Source: Trema orientale (lineage: Eukaryota; Streptophyta; Magnoliopsida; Rosales; Cannabaceae). From it: DNA of 64,000 nt. Every line of letters begins with the position of its first letter. Within the stretch, counting starts at the first letter, position 1. The position numbers and the translations under genes were made by a program. The notes below the pieces were generated by a model. That model was not told the origin of the DNA and ran no database searches. It saw only the letters and a list, made by a program, of their open reading frames with translations. The stretch covers positions 506,474-570,473 of the forward strand of contig JXTC01000080.1 in NCBI GenBank assembly GCA_002914845.1, in the 5' to 3' direction. This document shows positions 11,562-24,900 of the stretch, piece by piece.

Positions 11562-14179
11562 ATCTCATCCTTTTTCATAGCTTGCACACGTTAAATGTGT
11601 CAAGTCTTTATCATAGCTTGCACACGTTAGTATAGGGTGTTATACTTTCAGTTTTAATTTTGATTAGAGTAATAGTAATTTGATAATTTAATTAGGTATT
11701 AGAAATAAATTTTCTACTAGTTTTAAAGTTTCTGTGTATCTATAATGTGATTCCTTAGTTACTAATTAATTTCAAGATGCACACATTGCACTTTTTTTTT
11801 TTTTTTTGGGCTCCGGCACACATTGCACATTAGTTATAGGATTTCCATTTTTTTTTTTTTTTTTTTTTTGGAGAGGGAGGGTGTACGTAAGGAATCAAAG
11901 ATAATAAAGTGAAGATTACCTAATTGGTAAAAAAAAATATATGTACGTGTTAGGGGTAAAAAAATATATTTATTTACATGGTAGGTGATATTAAAGTTGA
12001 ATATCAAATCTCATACACTATGGTCAATAAAAATTTTGTTTTGAAAAAGATATGGTCAATAATAGTTCCTTATTTCTTTTCTTAAAGGGTAGCCACGGTC
12101 ACAATCAATAAATTCAAACTTCAATTCTATTTTATTTTTTCAAAGAATACCCTGTAAAATTCACTTTTAGGTTGGTATGGATTGTTTCTCTGTTTATCTA
12201 CATCAATTAATAGTTTGGTTGATTGTTTACTGTATGTTATTGTTTGTCTTAATTTGTATTTTGGTTGATTAAATTTGTATTTGGACTTGGTTGATTGAAT
12301 GAAATTCTATCTTTTGATTAGAAAAAGGAAAAAAGAAAAGAAATACCTATCATGTATATTAAAGTTTTAGTAGACCTATTATTATGAATTGCCTTGTAAA
12401 TAGACATTTAATTAATTGGAAACTAAAGTTTCCTTCTGACTTTTTTCTACCAGTTAAATGCTCACGGAATATCGTTTAATAGGACTTCTTCGTACGTATA
12501 TTATTGCTTTGAATAATATAGAAACAATAAAGAATAACAAAATAAAAATTTGGTTGAACAAATCTAATTGAAACCACTTGGGCATTCAATCCGTGTGATG
12601 AGAGCCCCACGAGAGAGTTTATCCATTGTTGAGGATAAGAGTAGAATGATTAAAGGTTAGCACCATTATGACTAGGCTAATTTATTAATTAATAATGGAG
12701 TCAGAAAATAATAATGATATCCTAAATGTGGAGTGGACAGTGGATAATCTTCTTTACCCATTTAAGATATCATCGAAAAAAAAAAAAAACACTCGACTTA
12801 CTCTAATTAAGAGTAAATGCTTTTAAACCTTTAACATATTTTTCTCCCCTGATTTGATTCACATTAAAAAAGAATGAATATGGTTTAATCATTCGTTGGT
12901 TGAAGACCAAAACAAAATGACCAAATTTTTCGGATGAATTGACAAAAACGAAATTTTAAAATTCGAAAACCAAAATGAGATAGACAATGATAATTGCATT
13001 CGTTTTAAATGTGAAATTTTAAAATTTTAAAACTAAAATGAGATTTTCTTACTCGTTTAAAAACTAATAAGGTAATTAAACCATATTCATTCTTTTATAA
13101 TGTGAATCAAATTAAATGTTAAGATCTAAAATTGGAATCCTTCAAATGGACGAGTGTTACCGACTACATAAATCCCTTGAAATGTTTGTGAAAATTTTGG
13201 CATTTGGAATTGGGATGTAATGATTAAGCAAAAGAAAATAGAAGAAAAATTGGAAAAGTGGAAATTGATAAAAGAGTGAGGTGGACAAAAAGTAGGATAG
13301 AAAACGGCAAAAATGAGGTCCACAAAGACAAGGCAGGTGTAGCCGTTGGGTGCACCACTGAGGGTCGCCGCGTGGTGTTGGCCACATGGAGTGTCCACGT
13401 CTTACAAGTTCCACCTTAGGATCTTTGATTGGATTGTTCTTTTTGAATTACTTCTCCTCATACTCGCATAGTAACATACAGTCCCAACCTGTTTGGCTGA
13501 TTGGAAAGTGTACTAGTAAATCAAAGAATGTGAGAGAAAAGACACCATTTTTCCTTCTTTTGGAAAAAAATATAGTAACAAAATTATGCATCTTTGAGAA
13601 CAAGACAGAAAAGTCCAAGAGAGAGAGAGAGAGAGGCACAGTCTAATCTACTTCTGCCCACAAATTAAATATCAGTTTATAGTCTTTTCGTCTCTAATGA
13701 ACCTACTAGCTAGAGAATATAGATCAAATAAACAAGATAATCTCACTTTATACCTTATTTTTGGACACTATATTAATTTATAGCAGTTAATTTACTAAAA
13801 TGATTTAATACACTTATTCTCAGATTAGTTTTTATATAGTTTATTTTTAAGTTTTTAAATAGTATCTTGGTAAATTAACTGCTCTAAATTGGTATCATAG
13901 TATAAATTTGTAACACCTTTCAAATTTAAGGTCAATGTTGATAATAACTAAAATACAAAAAGTCAATATTGATAATAACCAAAATACAAAGTATAATTTA
14001 AATAAAGTGTCAAAATACAAAGTATAAAAGTGATATTATCATAATCAAGAATGCGGTCATAATTTCTTTCTTAAAAAAGGTAAAATGCGATCATAAGGCA
14101 TGGATGGAAATTATTCATTTGATTGTGAATGATAATGAATTCTTAAAGTCTTTATTTCTACGTATCGTTTTATTATAAT
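11562..14179. other. AT-rich spacer
   Basis: No gene recognised. Homopolymer runs occur at 11790-11870 and a (GA)n tract near 13620-13636. Short open frames at 13126-13646 lack any domain or plausible splice structure. Confidence 0.4.
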
Positions 14180-14187
14180 ATCATATG

Positions 14188-14723
14188 TAGGGCTGCACAA
14201 AAATGCAAAAATCTGACCTGACCTGAGATACCCGCCCGACCCGACCCGAGGTTTCGAGTTCAAACGAGTGTACCTGAAAATTCGGATAAAATCCGACCGA
14301 ACTGAAGTATTTTCAGTTTGGGTACAGGTACATATTTTTGAGGTTCGGTACCGAACTCGACCTGAACCTGCCACTATTATTAAAAAAAAATAACTTAAAA
14401 TTGGATATTTAATAATTTATTTCTCTTTTTCTTTTTTTTCTTTTTATATTTTAATGTTTATGAGATTATATGCATTGTGTAAAAAGCTAATTATGCATAA
14501 AATAGAGAAAAAATCAAAATTGATTATTATGTGGTATAAAAAAAGGAAAAAAAGTTACTTCTATAAAACCCGACCTGACTCGCCCGAATATCAGACTTAC
14601 TCAACCTATCCAAAACTCGAATAGCCGATACCTGTTGGTTCGATTTCAGTTACTTATTTTTATATATCCAAAACCAAATAACCGAACCTGAATACCCGAA
14701 ACCCGACCCGATGTGCACCCCTA
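14188..14723. mobile_element. hAT-type MITE (536 bp) with 8-bp target duplication
   Basis: Termini TAGGGCTGCACA and TGTGCACCCCTA are imperfect inverted repeats. The 8-bp ATCATATG is duplicated at 14180-14187 and 14724-14731. The subterminal regions carry many CCGACC/GACCCG repeats, as in many plant hAT MITEs. No transposase frame, so non-autonomous. Confidence 0.88.
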
Positions 14724-14731
14724 ATCATATG

Positions 14732-15138
14732 ATTATTTTAATATGTAATATGAATATTTTATTAAGAAATGATAAATTTTTAGTGTTCAAATCTTATTTA
14801 GTTCATTTTATGTATAAATTTGTACTAAAAATTTAAAAAGAAATTATTAAAAAAGGGGGAAATTTTCTCTTTTTTTTTTGTTATTAAAATAGTCTGAATT
14901 AAGTTAAAAGGTAATTTATTATTGGTGAATATTCCTAAACCAATCAGATTTTCATAGTATTCGTTTTAAGTTTTAATATTGTTCTACTATGATATCATTC
15001 TTATACAAAATAAGGTTCAAAAATGTATTTTTAAATAGTTGTTTAACTCATATCCCTAAATATTCCTAATTATAATATAAGTGACGATATCATAAACACT
15101 ACAATTTGTAATTAGTGAGGATCTACTTATTAAGTTAA
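14732..15138. other. AT-rich spacer
   Basis: Very AT-rich sequence without recognisable genes or elements. Confidence 0.4.
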
Positions 15139-16176
15139 AAGTCATTTTCAACTTGATCAAAGTACCCATCTATGAAGCAAAAATAAAAAACTCCATTGAA
15201 ACATGACCCATATATATATATATAAGATATTTTGACCATATTTTGACCTCAATGGAGTTTTTTATTTTTACTCCATAGATGGGTATTCTAATTTGGGCCA
15301 TTAGATTTTAATCTAATGGTTATAATAATATTAGTAATTTTATAAAAAAGAAAAATCTAATTAATATGTATATATATATATAGAAAGTTATTTATGATTA
15401 AAAATATTGGCAACCTGTTTATGACCTATGAGTTGGACATTTTTTTTTCAATCATCTTTCCATTATTATTTTTTTATTTTTATTCTTATTCCATGTTTGA
15501 TAATGATTTGATAATTATTGATTAAAATATTATTTTTGTATTTTTTTTATTAACAATCAAATGTGTTAATAGTTATCACTCACCTTCTTTCTCTCTTTTT
15601 TTTCCTTTCATTTTACGTGTTTTATAAAAAATTACCTTTTAATAATATAATCAACTATTTTTTGATTAATGATTTGATTATTATTGATTAAAATATTATT
15701 TTTTGCATATTTTTTAATTTTTTTTAATCAACTAACGTGAGTTCTTTTTATCATGATTAATGTATATTTGGTCCCCAAAAAAAAAAAAAAACTAACTAAT
15801 CCTTTATTAGATAAAGAATGAAAATGTGCATATTCCTAAAAAAATAAAAAATAAATAAAAGAAAACCAAACCATGTCAAAACACTTTAAAAAAAAATAAC
15901 TATATATATATCAAAACATTAAATACTAATAATTTTGATTAAAAAAATTTCTTAAAAAACTATTCCAAATTATTTTTCTTAAAAAATTATTCTCAAATCT
16001 TATTCCTAATTCAATGGAAAGAGGATTCCTTAAAAAATTAGAATAGAAATGGTTGTAGGTAAAAATGACTTGCTATTGCAAGTCATTTTCAACTTGATCA
16101 AAGTACCCATCTATGGAGCAAAAATAAAAAACTCCATTGAAACATGACCCATATATATATATATAAGATATTTTGA
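15139..16176. mobile_element. (TA)n-associated inverted-repeat element, with a 97-bp direct repeat at both ends
   Basis: A ~40-bp terminal sequence containing CCATAGATGGGTA appears near 15250-15290 and inverted near 16100-16148 (ending ACATGACCC), framing about 0.9 kb. The right end plus its (TA)n flank (16080-16176) recurs at 15139-15235 with one mismatch, so part of an element-plus-flank unit is duplicated in tandem with a 941-bp offset. Internally there is a palindrome CCATTAGATT..AATCTAATGG. A related copy starts at 54277. No coding capacity. Confidence 0.7.
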
Positions 16177-17190
16177 GAGATAGATATACTATTATAAAAC
16201 TATCACATTGTCCAATAACTAATTCAATAGGAACAAATATTTCTACAATAAGATAGCTATTAATCTTTCCCTCCCAAGATAAATCTAGCTAAACTATCTA
16301 TGTTGCATCTTCAATAGTTGTATTTCACTAATTTAAAAATTGTCGTCTTAGTTTTTCAGTGAAGTGTAGTGCATCAATGTACAAATTAATAAAATTTATT
16401 GAATCAAATATGATGTCTACATTAATTTACTCTTTAAATGTTCGACCCCTTGTTTCATCTTATTTGTGCCGTTACAAGACAAGATCGAAGAAAAAAAGCA
16501 TTTTCTCTTTAACTTCTCTGTTTTCTCTCCACGTCTTGTTCTATTCAATTTTTGTGAAGATAGTGACAGTGTGCTGTTGAACAAGATAAGAAAGAAAATC
16601 TATCTTCTCCTTATCCTCTTCGGTACTTATTTATCTTTTAATGCCTTTTTTTTTTTTGTTTTATTTGATTCTCATTTTCTTATGTACCAAACACGAGACA
16701 TATGAAAGAAATAGTGATATTGATCTTTTGAACTTAATTTACTACATATTCCGAGTCGAGGAATCTAAGTGAAATCAGATCAGTGATTCTAAATTTGAAA
16801 GGTAACCTAGCAATTCATATACTAGATTTAGAATGTCTCATTTTGATTGTTATAAATTATAATGATCATTAGATCTAAACTTAAGCAAAAGCGAATTAAT
16901 TGATTTAAGTTTTTTGTTTTGATAATAAACTGACTTTATTAACTCAATTAGCTACCGACGAAAATATGTCCCTTGTAAGTCAAAAAGTATATTTCTCACG
17001 TTAGGGAATCCTTAGAGAGACAATTCACTAGGGAACTACTCTTTTTGTCTCCATTCTCAATTTTCCTTCTCCTTTTTTGTTCTCTGGTTAACCAAAAAGA
17101 AAATCCACAAAGAATAATTCCATCCAAATGGCTCATTTTTCTGATTTTCAATTTAAATAGATGTGATAAATTCATAGGAAATTTTTTTAT
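16177..17190. other. AT-rich spacer
   Basis: No gene or element that I can support. The small open frames at 16359-17290 are low-complexity. Confidence 0.4.
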
Positions 17191-17798
17191 TAGGGTGTTC
17201 AAAATTCATACGGTCCAATCCAATCTACAAAGTACGGATATCCGCACTTATGCCCCCATTTATGCAGATTGGATTGGATCCAAAAATTGAAATCTGCACT
17301 TCTACGAATCAAATATTTTTTTACCTTGAAAAGTAATCGATCAAATCCAATCCGCATGTGATGTATAGATTTTTAAATAAAATATATATTATTTAATATT
17401 TTAAGTTTAAATTAAGATTTTAGATATTAATAGATTGTATATAATTTTATATGCATATATGATCAATAATCGGCCAAATTTGTAAAAAAGACTTAAATTT
17501 GTACTAAAATTAAATAATCTAAGACAAAAAATGACATGAAGTCTAATTTTAAAAGTTTATTTATCATGCCTAAGTAATTGATCTAAGCGATCCAATCCGC
17601 ACATTTGCGAATTGGATTGAATTGGTTTAAATATTTTATGCAGACTGGATTAGATGAAAAATCTGGTGCGGATTGGATTGAATTGGTTTAAACATTTTAT
17701 GCAGATTGGATTAGATGAAAAATCTGAAATTTGCAGCTAATGAAAATTGGATATAAATATGCTAAAAAAATGCTGAATAAATCGGATGAACACCCCTA
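17191..17798. mobile_element. hAT-type MITE (608 bp)
   Basis: Ends TAGGGTGTTCA and TGAACACCCCTA form a terminal inverted repeat. Subterminal GATTGGATT/AATCCAATC repeats occur in both orientations. No clear 8-bp duplication remains (TTTTTTAT versus TTCGATGT). Non-autonomous and older than the 14188 copy. Confidence 0.7.
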
Positions 17799-18714
17799 TT
17801 CGATGTTATGATTACTTGTCAGTTATCACATCATTATTTTCTCTTAATAGCTAAACATAACGCAAATTGCATAATTACCACATAAATTGACATATGGAAT
17901 GAGTGATCAGATATTGTCATTAAAGTGCATATCAATTATTTGATTTCTGATTTTAAACCGAAACCCATGTGCGCTACATTGGGAGTTTATGAGACCTTGT
18001 GGATCATATTGTAACACATAACACACCAAGACACTAACACCAATGAGATTATTTGTTAGGACTTGGGAGCACAATTGCGAAACGGCATTTGAAATTCAAT
18101 GGATAAGGGCTATGAGGCCAACACAAAAGGGGAAAAAATTATAAAATGAAAAAGTAAAACTTCTAAAAAAAATGAAAACAGAAAAATAGGATAAGAAACT
18201 AATAAACACGTTACATAGATGAAAATTATGATCCCCACTTCATCAATGAAACATATGTAGAACAAAGGGATTGATCGAGGTTACTCGTCGTTTTGTGGGT
18301 TTGACACATTTCTATATCTTGGCTCTTAATTAATTGACTTGGTGCACAGGATATTTGAAGCTACGGTTTCTCTCGATATGATTATATTTTGTTATGTATC
18401 TTTATCAATATTTTGATCAGGGTATGAACAAATTTGTTTTCTAGCAAATGAAATAACTGAAATCTGAAATCTTGAAGACTAGATGATCCATAGAAGTCTT
18501 TTTAAATGTTCAAGTACCAGGTTAATTAGGAGACATTTAGTCTATACAAATATTTCTCAAGTTTTTAGTTCTTCCTTAGTATTAAAAAATATTATATTAT
18601 ATTAAGTACTTCAATATTTTCTTGTATAAATTTGAATGATTTAAAAAATAATAATAAAAGCTATACTTAAATTAATATAATTTAATAATCAAATGGGCTA
18701 ATTTTGGCCCAAAT
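17799..18714. other. AT-rich spacer
   Basis: I see no gene, RNA or element here. Confidence 0.4.
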
Positions 18715-18878
18715 AAATTAGTATATCTAGGCACATAGGTTGATACGACACGAAGTACGACATATTAAAATATGGACTAACGGGCTATTCGGGTCACTAA
18801 TTTTGGACTTTAGGCATGATACGACTAAAATATAAGTCGTATCTGACATAACACGATAGCACGTTTGGCAGTTCTAAT
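18715..18878. mobile_element. Fragment of a hAT-like MITE with GACACGA-type subterminal repeats
   Basis: Contains ATACGACACG, CATGATACGACT and TAACACGATAGCACG, and ends GTTTGGCAGTTCTAA. This resembles the subterminal style of the intact element at 49311-50036. The left end is not defined. Confidence 0.4.
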
Positions 18879-19379
18879 TCCAGCTGTTTATTACTTCGCA
18901 GTGGAATGTAAATAAAAAGTATTTCTTTTTCATGTATTTATATACCAATTAGAAATACATGAAAGTGAATCTTACCGTTTTCCTTCATTGTTTTCTATTC
19001 TCCCATGTTGCTTTTCTATTCATTTCCTTTGCGATTTATTTGATTGCAGATTAATAAGTGTGACCTAAGAGTTTGTATTTGAAGTAATTTGGGATAAAAT
19101 AATAATTTTATAACTACTTTTTTTAGGACTAATTATAATAACTATGATCTTTCAATTACTATCTCTAAAAATGACTACAAATCACAATATCGACTCTCGC
19201 ACTGCCCAATATCGTATATCTTTTATCTCTCTTTTGTATTTTATTTTATTATTATTATTATTTTTTACTTCTATCATTTCATGGCATTCTTTTTCTTTTC
19301 TTGCCTTTTTGTTTTCTTCGGCCTATAATTTCTTTTTCTTGTATTTTTTTTTTTTGGCTTTTGCATGGTATTTTAATGA

Positions 19380-20830
19380 GATTCCTTATAATGAAATATT
19401 CACAAAAGTAACTAAAAGTAGTTGCTTACTATTAATATGATTAGAAAAATAGTAGCTTGGTAAATTAATATTTTCTTGTATCTTTATTTACGTTTTTTTT
19501 TTTTTTTTTTTTTTTTGCTCTTTTGCTGAGATATCTATTGTCAAATATTCACAAAGTAACTAAAACTAATTACATACCATCAATATAATTAAAACAATAA
19601 TAGTTTGGTGATGTAATAAGATATATACAATTACCTATGTACAAAATAGATGAAAAATAATACTTCGGTAACCTAATAAGATACTCACAATTGCATATAA
19701 TAACCTAATTGAATAGCTCAAGTATCTTTGACAAAAATTAGGTTTTCAAGAAGTCATATGATTAGTTACCTCAAATACCTTTGTCAAATTTAGGTTTTGA
19801 ATAGGTAACCTAACTAGTTACCTCAAATGCTTCCTTAAGTACTTTTGACAAATTTAGGTTTTGAAGAAATAGCCTGACTGGTAACATCGAGTATGTTTGA
19901 TGGAATTTAAGTTTTGAAGAGATAATTTAAGTGGTTACCTTAAGTACCTTTAACAAATTTAGGATTTGAAGAGATAATCTGAGTAGTTACCTCAGGTATC
20001 TCCCACTATACTGTAGCACTTTTTATATTATTCTTTTGGCATATATATCACAAAGTAACTTACTGAGATATGGTTTTTGGGTAACTAAAGATAGTTACAT
20101 TACATCAATATTATTAAAAAAAGAAAAGAGTAATAGTTACATTACATCAATATTATTTAAAAAAAAAAAAGAGTAGTTTAGTAAACTAATAGGATAACTA
20201 CAGTCATCTATTTATATACTTCATACAAAATGAAAAAAAAATGACTAGTTACTTTAAGTACGTTTGATAAATGCGGATTTTGAAGAGGTAACCTGATTGG
20301 TTACCTTCAGTACTTCTTCAAAGTCCTGTGACAAATTTAGGTTTTGAAAAGTTAGCTAGTCAGGTTACTTCAAGTAACTTTGATAAATTAAAGGTAACCT
20401 GACTAGTTACCTCTAATACCTTTGAAAATTTTATGTTTAAAGATAACCTAGTTGGTTTCCTCAAGTACCATTTACAAATATATATTTTGAAGAAGTAACT
20501 TGTCTCCATCAAAAAAAAAAAAAAAAAATACAGAAGTAACTTGTCTGGTTACCTTTTGACAAATTCTGTTTGTAAAATCATTAATCTACTGGGTGACTTT
20601 GTGTATAATTTTTATCTAAAATGAAAATGTGTATTTTAAAGTAAATTGCTAAGTTACTGTAAGTACCATTTAAAAAATATTCTATCAATTTTTTTTAAAA
20701 TAAGAGTTAAAAAATAGTAGTTTGTAACTAAATTGGATACCTAAAGTCACCTAAAAGTCACTTATATCTAAAATTCCTATAACAAAGTAACGTACTAAAA
20801 TACTTAAGGCCACCTTTTGTTTCTTTAATT
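19380..20830. repeat. Palindromic GGTAAC/GTTACC minisatellite inside a higher-order tandem repeat
   Basis: Units of about 52 bp with the core TTACCTC..GTAC.TTTGACAAATTTAGGTTTTGAAGAGGTAACCTGA recur at about 19705-20010 and 20240-20560. Adjacent GGTAAC and GTTACC give each unit an internal inverted repeat. The non-core segments (CACAAAGTAACT..ACATCAATAT..TAGTTTGGTAA) also recur at roughly 500-bp spacing from about 19390, 19550, 20045 and 20590. Heavily diverged and without coding content. Confidence 0.7.
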
Positions 20831-21229
20831 TTTTCAAATGAGAGAATTTTTCTTCATATTAGAAAGTGGGACATCAAATACCATATCAGTATACAATGCA
20901 TCATTATCCATTCTTCTTCAGAATGAGACAATACCATATACTTAATCTGAGGAATTTAGCTGAAAAACTATTGTTCATTGTTAGATCCATATTAAAATAA
21001 TTAGCAAAATGTTAGAATACACAATAGACATGAATGGATATTATCGAACAATCTGTACATTACTCAATAAATTCCAAAGATACTAGATCCTAACAGTTAT
21101 TTCCTCAAACACTTTTATTGCATACTCAAATACAACCAAGCTTATCATACGTAGAAATAAAGCTAATTGAAAATGGAAAAATATACATACACACACATTC
21201 AGCTCTAAACCTGGAATCAGAATCGCTGA

Positions 21230-21256
21230 ACTCAAAATCTTACTTAAGTGAATAAA

Positions 21257-21293
<37 letters not shown>

Positions 21294-21345
21294 TCAAAAT
21301 CTGACTTAAGTGAATAAAACTTTAAGAGAGAGAGAGAGAGAGAGG
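21230..21345. repeat. Duplicated segment with two (GA)n microsatellites
   Basis: A unit holding ACTTAAGTGAATAAAA and followed by (GA)n occurs twice in tandem; the GA tracts are near 21262-21291 and 21326-21343. Slippage-prone simple sequence. Confidence 0.75.
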
Positions 21346-21643
21346 AGTGAAAAGGATTTAAAAAACAAAATGTGATATATGTAAAAAAGGTGGTATATTT
21401 CAAATATAGGTCCTGGATAAATCAAAGAAAAATTGGGGGACGGAGTTTTTCAATTATGTTATGATATTACCATAGAGGACCTAATTTCCTCCTAAGAAAT
21501 TAATGGTTCTAGTTCATCTCCAATCCAATCGTGCAACTTCAATCGAATAAAGAATTGATCCATTGTCGGACTCTGAGACCCCACTGCAGCCTCTTTGTGT
21601 GAAGAGCTGAAGCTTTGTCCTAAATTCAATAATTAATTATTAT
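21346..21643. other. Spacer left of the copia element
   Basis: No gene seen. It ends in the ATTAT (21639-21643) that is the probable left target-site copy of the copia element. Confidence 0.4.
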
Positions 21644-21860
21644 TAGAAAATGAAAGACGTTTCTAGAAGGATTTTACTATTCCTTGTTATCTTCTTTGAA
21701 CTCATTACAGGACTTTTAATACTAGTCCAGAAGTCTAGACTCTATTACAACAGAGTGGAAAATAGTTACAACAAACTCTAAACTAATAACCATAGTATAC
21801 GTGGCTTTACTTATTACTAACAAACCTAACTACCTTATTAACTAATTACATTCCTTAACA
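21644..21860 (-). repeat. 3' LTR of the copia element
   Basis: 217 bp, matched by the copy at 27257-27473. Its inner edge abuts the polypurine tract just after 21860. Confidence 0.9.
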
Positions 21861-21872
21861 GCCCCCTCAAAC
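21861..21872 (-). other. Polypurine tract of the copia element
   Basis: The minus strand reads TTGAGGGGGC directly before the 3' LTR. This is the plus-strand DNA synthesis primer site of LTR retroelements. Confidence 0.75.
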
Positions 21873-21966
21873 TTAGAGTAGATAATGATTCTACTCTGAG
21901 TTTGCTTCTTAACTCAAGAAATTTGGAACTTGAAATGGCCTTGGTTAAGATATCTGCAGTCTGAGC

Positions 21967-24900
21967 TTAAGCAGGAACATGTCGTACTTCAATAAGTCTT
22001 TGCATGACTTTTTCTCTAACAAAATACAGGTCTAACTCAATGTGTTTAGTCCAGGCGTGTTGGACTGGATTGGCTGATAACAAAACAGTACTTAAGTTAT
22101 CACACCAGACTGTTGGAGTAATTTTGATAGAAACCTGTAGCTCATCAAGTAGTGACTTCAACCAAGTGATTTCAGCAATTAACTAGACTTCTATATTCTG
22201 CTTCTTTACTGGATCTAGAGACAGTATGTTGCTTCTTTGAGTGCCAAGCAACTAGATTGCCACCAAGATAGACACAAAAACCAGAAGTGGACCTTCTGTC
22301 ATCAGGATCAGATACCCAATCAGCATCACAGAACTCAGTTAGACTCAACGAAGAACTCTTCCTGAGATGTAGACCATAGTCTAGAGTACCAGAGAGATAT
22401 CTCAAAATTCTTTTAACAACTTGCCAATAAGACTCCAAAGGGTTTTGCATAAATTGACAGACCCTATTAACACTGTAAGCAATCTCTGGCCTGGTTATAG
22501 TAGCATATTGAAGAGCTCCAACAATACTCCTATATAATTGAATATCTTTGACTGGATCACTCCCATATCCCGAGAGCTTCTGACCACTAATCATTGGGGT
22601 ATTCATTCCCTTGGCATTTTGCAATTTAGCACGGCATAAGAGATCTGAAATATACTTTGTTTGGGATAAGTGAAGACCACCATCTCTAGTATGCTGTACT
22701 TGGATACCTAAGAAGTAGTTAACTTCCCCCAGGTCTTTAAGAGCAAATGTATCATTAAGTTGAGTAATAAAAGTGTTGACAATCTGCAAATTACTCCCTG
22801 TGACTAAAATATCATCCACATAAACGAGAAGAAATGTGGAATGAGTAAGAGTAATACGAAAGAACAAAGATTGATCAGATTTTGCTGAATGGAAACCAAA
22901 AGTGAGTAAAGCTCCATGAAGCTTCTCAAACCAGGCTCTTGGAGCCTGTTTTAGTCCATAGAGAGCTTTATGCAATTTGCAAACTTGCCAAGGATGATGA
23001 GGATCTTCAAAGCCTTATGGTTGAACCATGAAAACATCTTCTTTGAGAACTCCATTTAGAAAAGCATTATTGACATCAAGTTGCTTGATACACCAGCCTC
23101 TAGATAAAGCAACTGTGAGAATAATTCTGATAGTTGTAGGCTTCACCACTGGACTGAAAGTCTCATTGAAATCAAACCCGGTAACTTGATGAAATCCTTC
23201 AGCCACAAGACGAGCTTTATACCTGTGAATTGTTCCATCAGGATTCTCCTTGACTTTAAAGACCCACTTGCAGCCTATTGCTTGTCTATCAGAAGGTAAG
23301 TTAACCAAGGTCCAAGTGTTATTCCGCATAAGAGCAGGGTATTCATCGCGCATTTCTTGTTTCCAGTGTTCATGCTGTAAAGCATCTTCAACGAAAGTGG
23401 GTTCTCGAGCTGCCATATAAACTTTTGGCTTATGTATACCAGATTTAGATCTGGTTTGCATGTGATGAGTGCTTTCAGTGGTAACCTGAGAAGAAACAGT
23501 GCTAAAAACCAGAGGTAAAGTATCAAATTGATCAACAATAGATGTGGGTGATGGGGGAGAACTTGGAGAACCTAAAACTGAAGTAGACACTAGAGTAGAA
23601 ACAGTAGGAATATGACCTAAGACATTAAAACTAGATGAAGGAGTTGGAGAAGAAACTGAGATGGAAGAAGAAGCAAAAGGGAAAGAGGTTTCATCAAAAA
23701 TAACATCTCGAGATATGATGATTTTTCCACTCGGATGCAAACATTTATAATCTTTATGGTTAAGACTATAGCCTAGGAAAGTACATTTGAGATCTGAAAT
23801 CAAGCTTATGCCTAAGAAAAGGTCTAATAGTAGGATAACATGAACAGCCAAAAGTTCTTAAAGTTGAGTAATCTGGTTTGGCACGAAACAACACTTCAAA
23901 GGGTGACTTACCATTAAGCACACTAGTAGGTAATCTATTAATCAAAAAGACAGTAGTTCAAAAAGCCTCATCCCAAAATTTTAAAGGTAAAGATGCATGA
24001 GCCAACAAGGCTAAACCATTTTCTACTATATGTCGATGTTTCCTTTCAGCTATACTATTTTGTTGATGGGAATCAGGACAAGACACTCTATGATGAATAC
24101 CTACAGTGGTAAGATAATCTATAAAGGCACGATATTCCCCACCCCAGTCTGATTGAAGAATCTTAAGTGGTGTACCTAGCTGAAGTTCAGCTTGACTTTT
24201 GAAATTCTGGAATGTTTTGAATGCCTCTGACTTAGTCTTTAGCATATAGATCCATGTATATCAAGAACTAGCATCAATAAAGCTGATATAATATCTATAA
24301 CCATTTGAAGAAGGCATTGGAGAGGGACCCCATAAGTCTGAATGAACTAATTGAAGTGGTATATCATACTTAATATCAGATTGAGGAAAAGGAAACTTAT
24401 GTATTTTGCCTAAACAATAAGCAGAACAGAAAATAAAGGCCATTTTATTGATAAAAGGAATATTACAAGAGTTTAGTACAGACTTGACAACTTAAAAAGA
24501 AGGATGGCCTAACCTTCTGTGTCACAAATCAAGCACACTGCTAGAATGCTACAGTTATTATTTCCATCACTAGGCTGAGAGTTACTAGGTTTATTTTAAA
24601 AAAGAGAGTCATTACAATGAAACTGAGAAGACAAGGCTATTGGTGAATTCTTGGAAGGAAGATACCGAGGTGGGTCAAAAACATACAGTCCATCTTTAAG
24701 CTTCCCGGCCATTAGGATTTGTTTGGTATCCTGATCTTTCACAAAACAATAGTTAGGAAAGAATTCAAAATATTCAGCAGCAAATTTAGAGACACTTAAA
24801 AGATTCTTGGTTATTGAAGGAACATGTAACAAGTGTTTAAGAGTAAGAATTTTAGGCTGAAAATTCGAAGAAAAGGAAGTGTGACCAATATGTTGAATAT

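Noticed and set aside
13126..13646. Overlapping open frames on both strands near 13.1-13.6 kb
   Set aside because: No conserved motif, no consistent splice model, and base composition like the spacer.
19144..19440. 98-codon open frame rich in Phe and Leu
   Set aside because: T-rich low-complexity sequence with no domain or signal context; it looks membrane-like only because of TTT/CTT codons.
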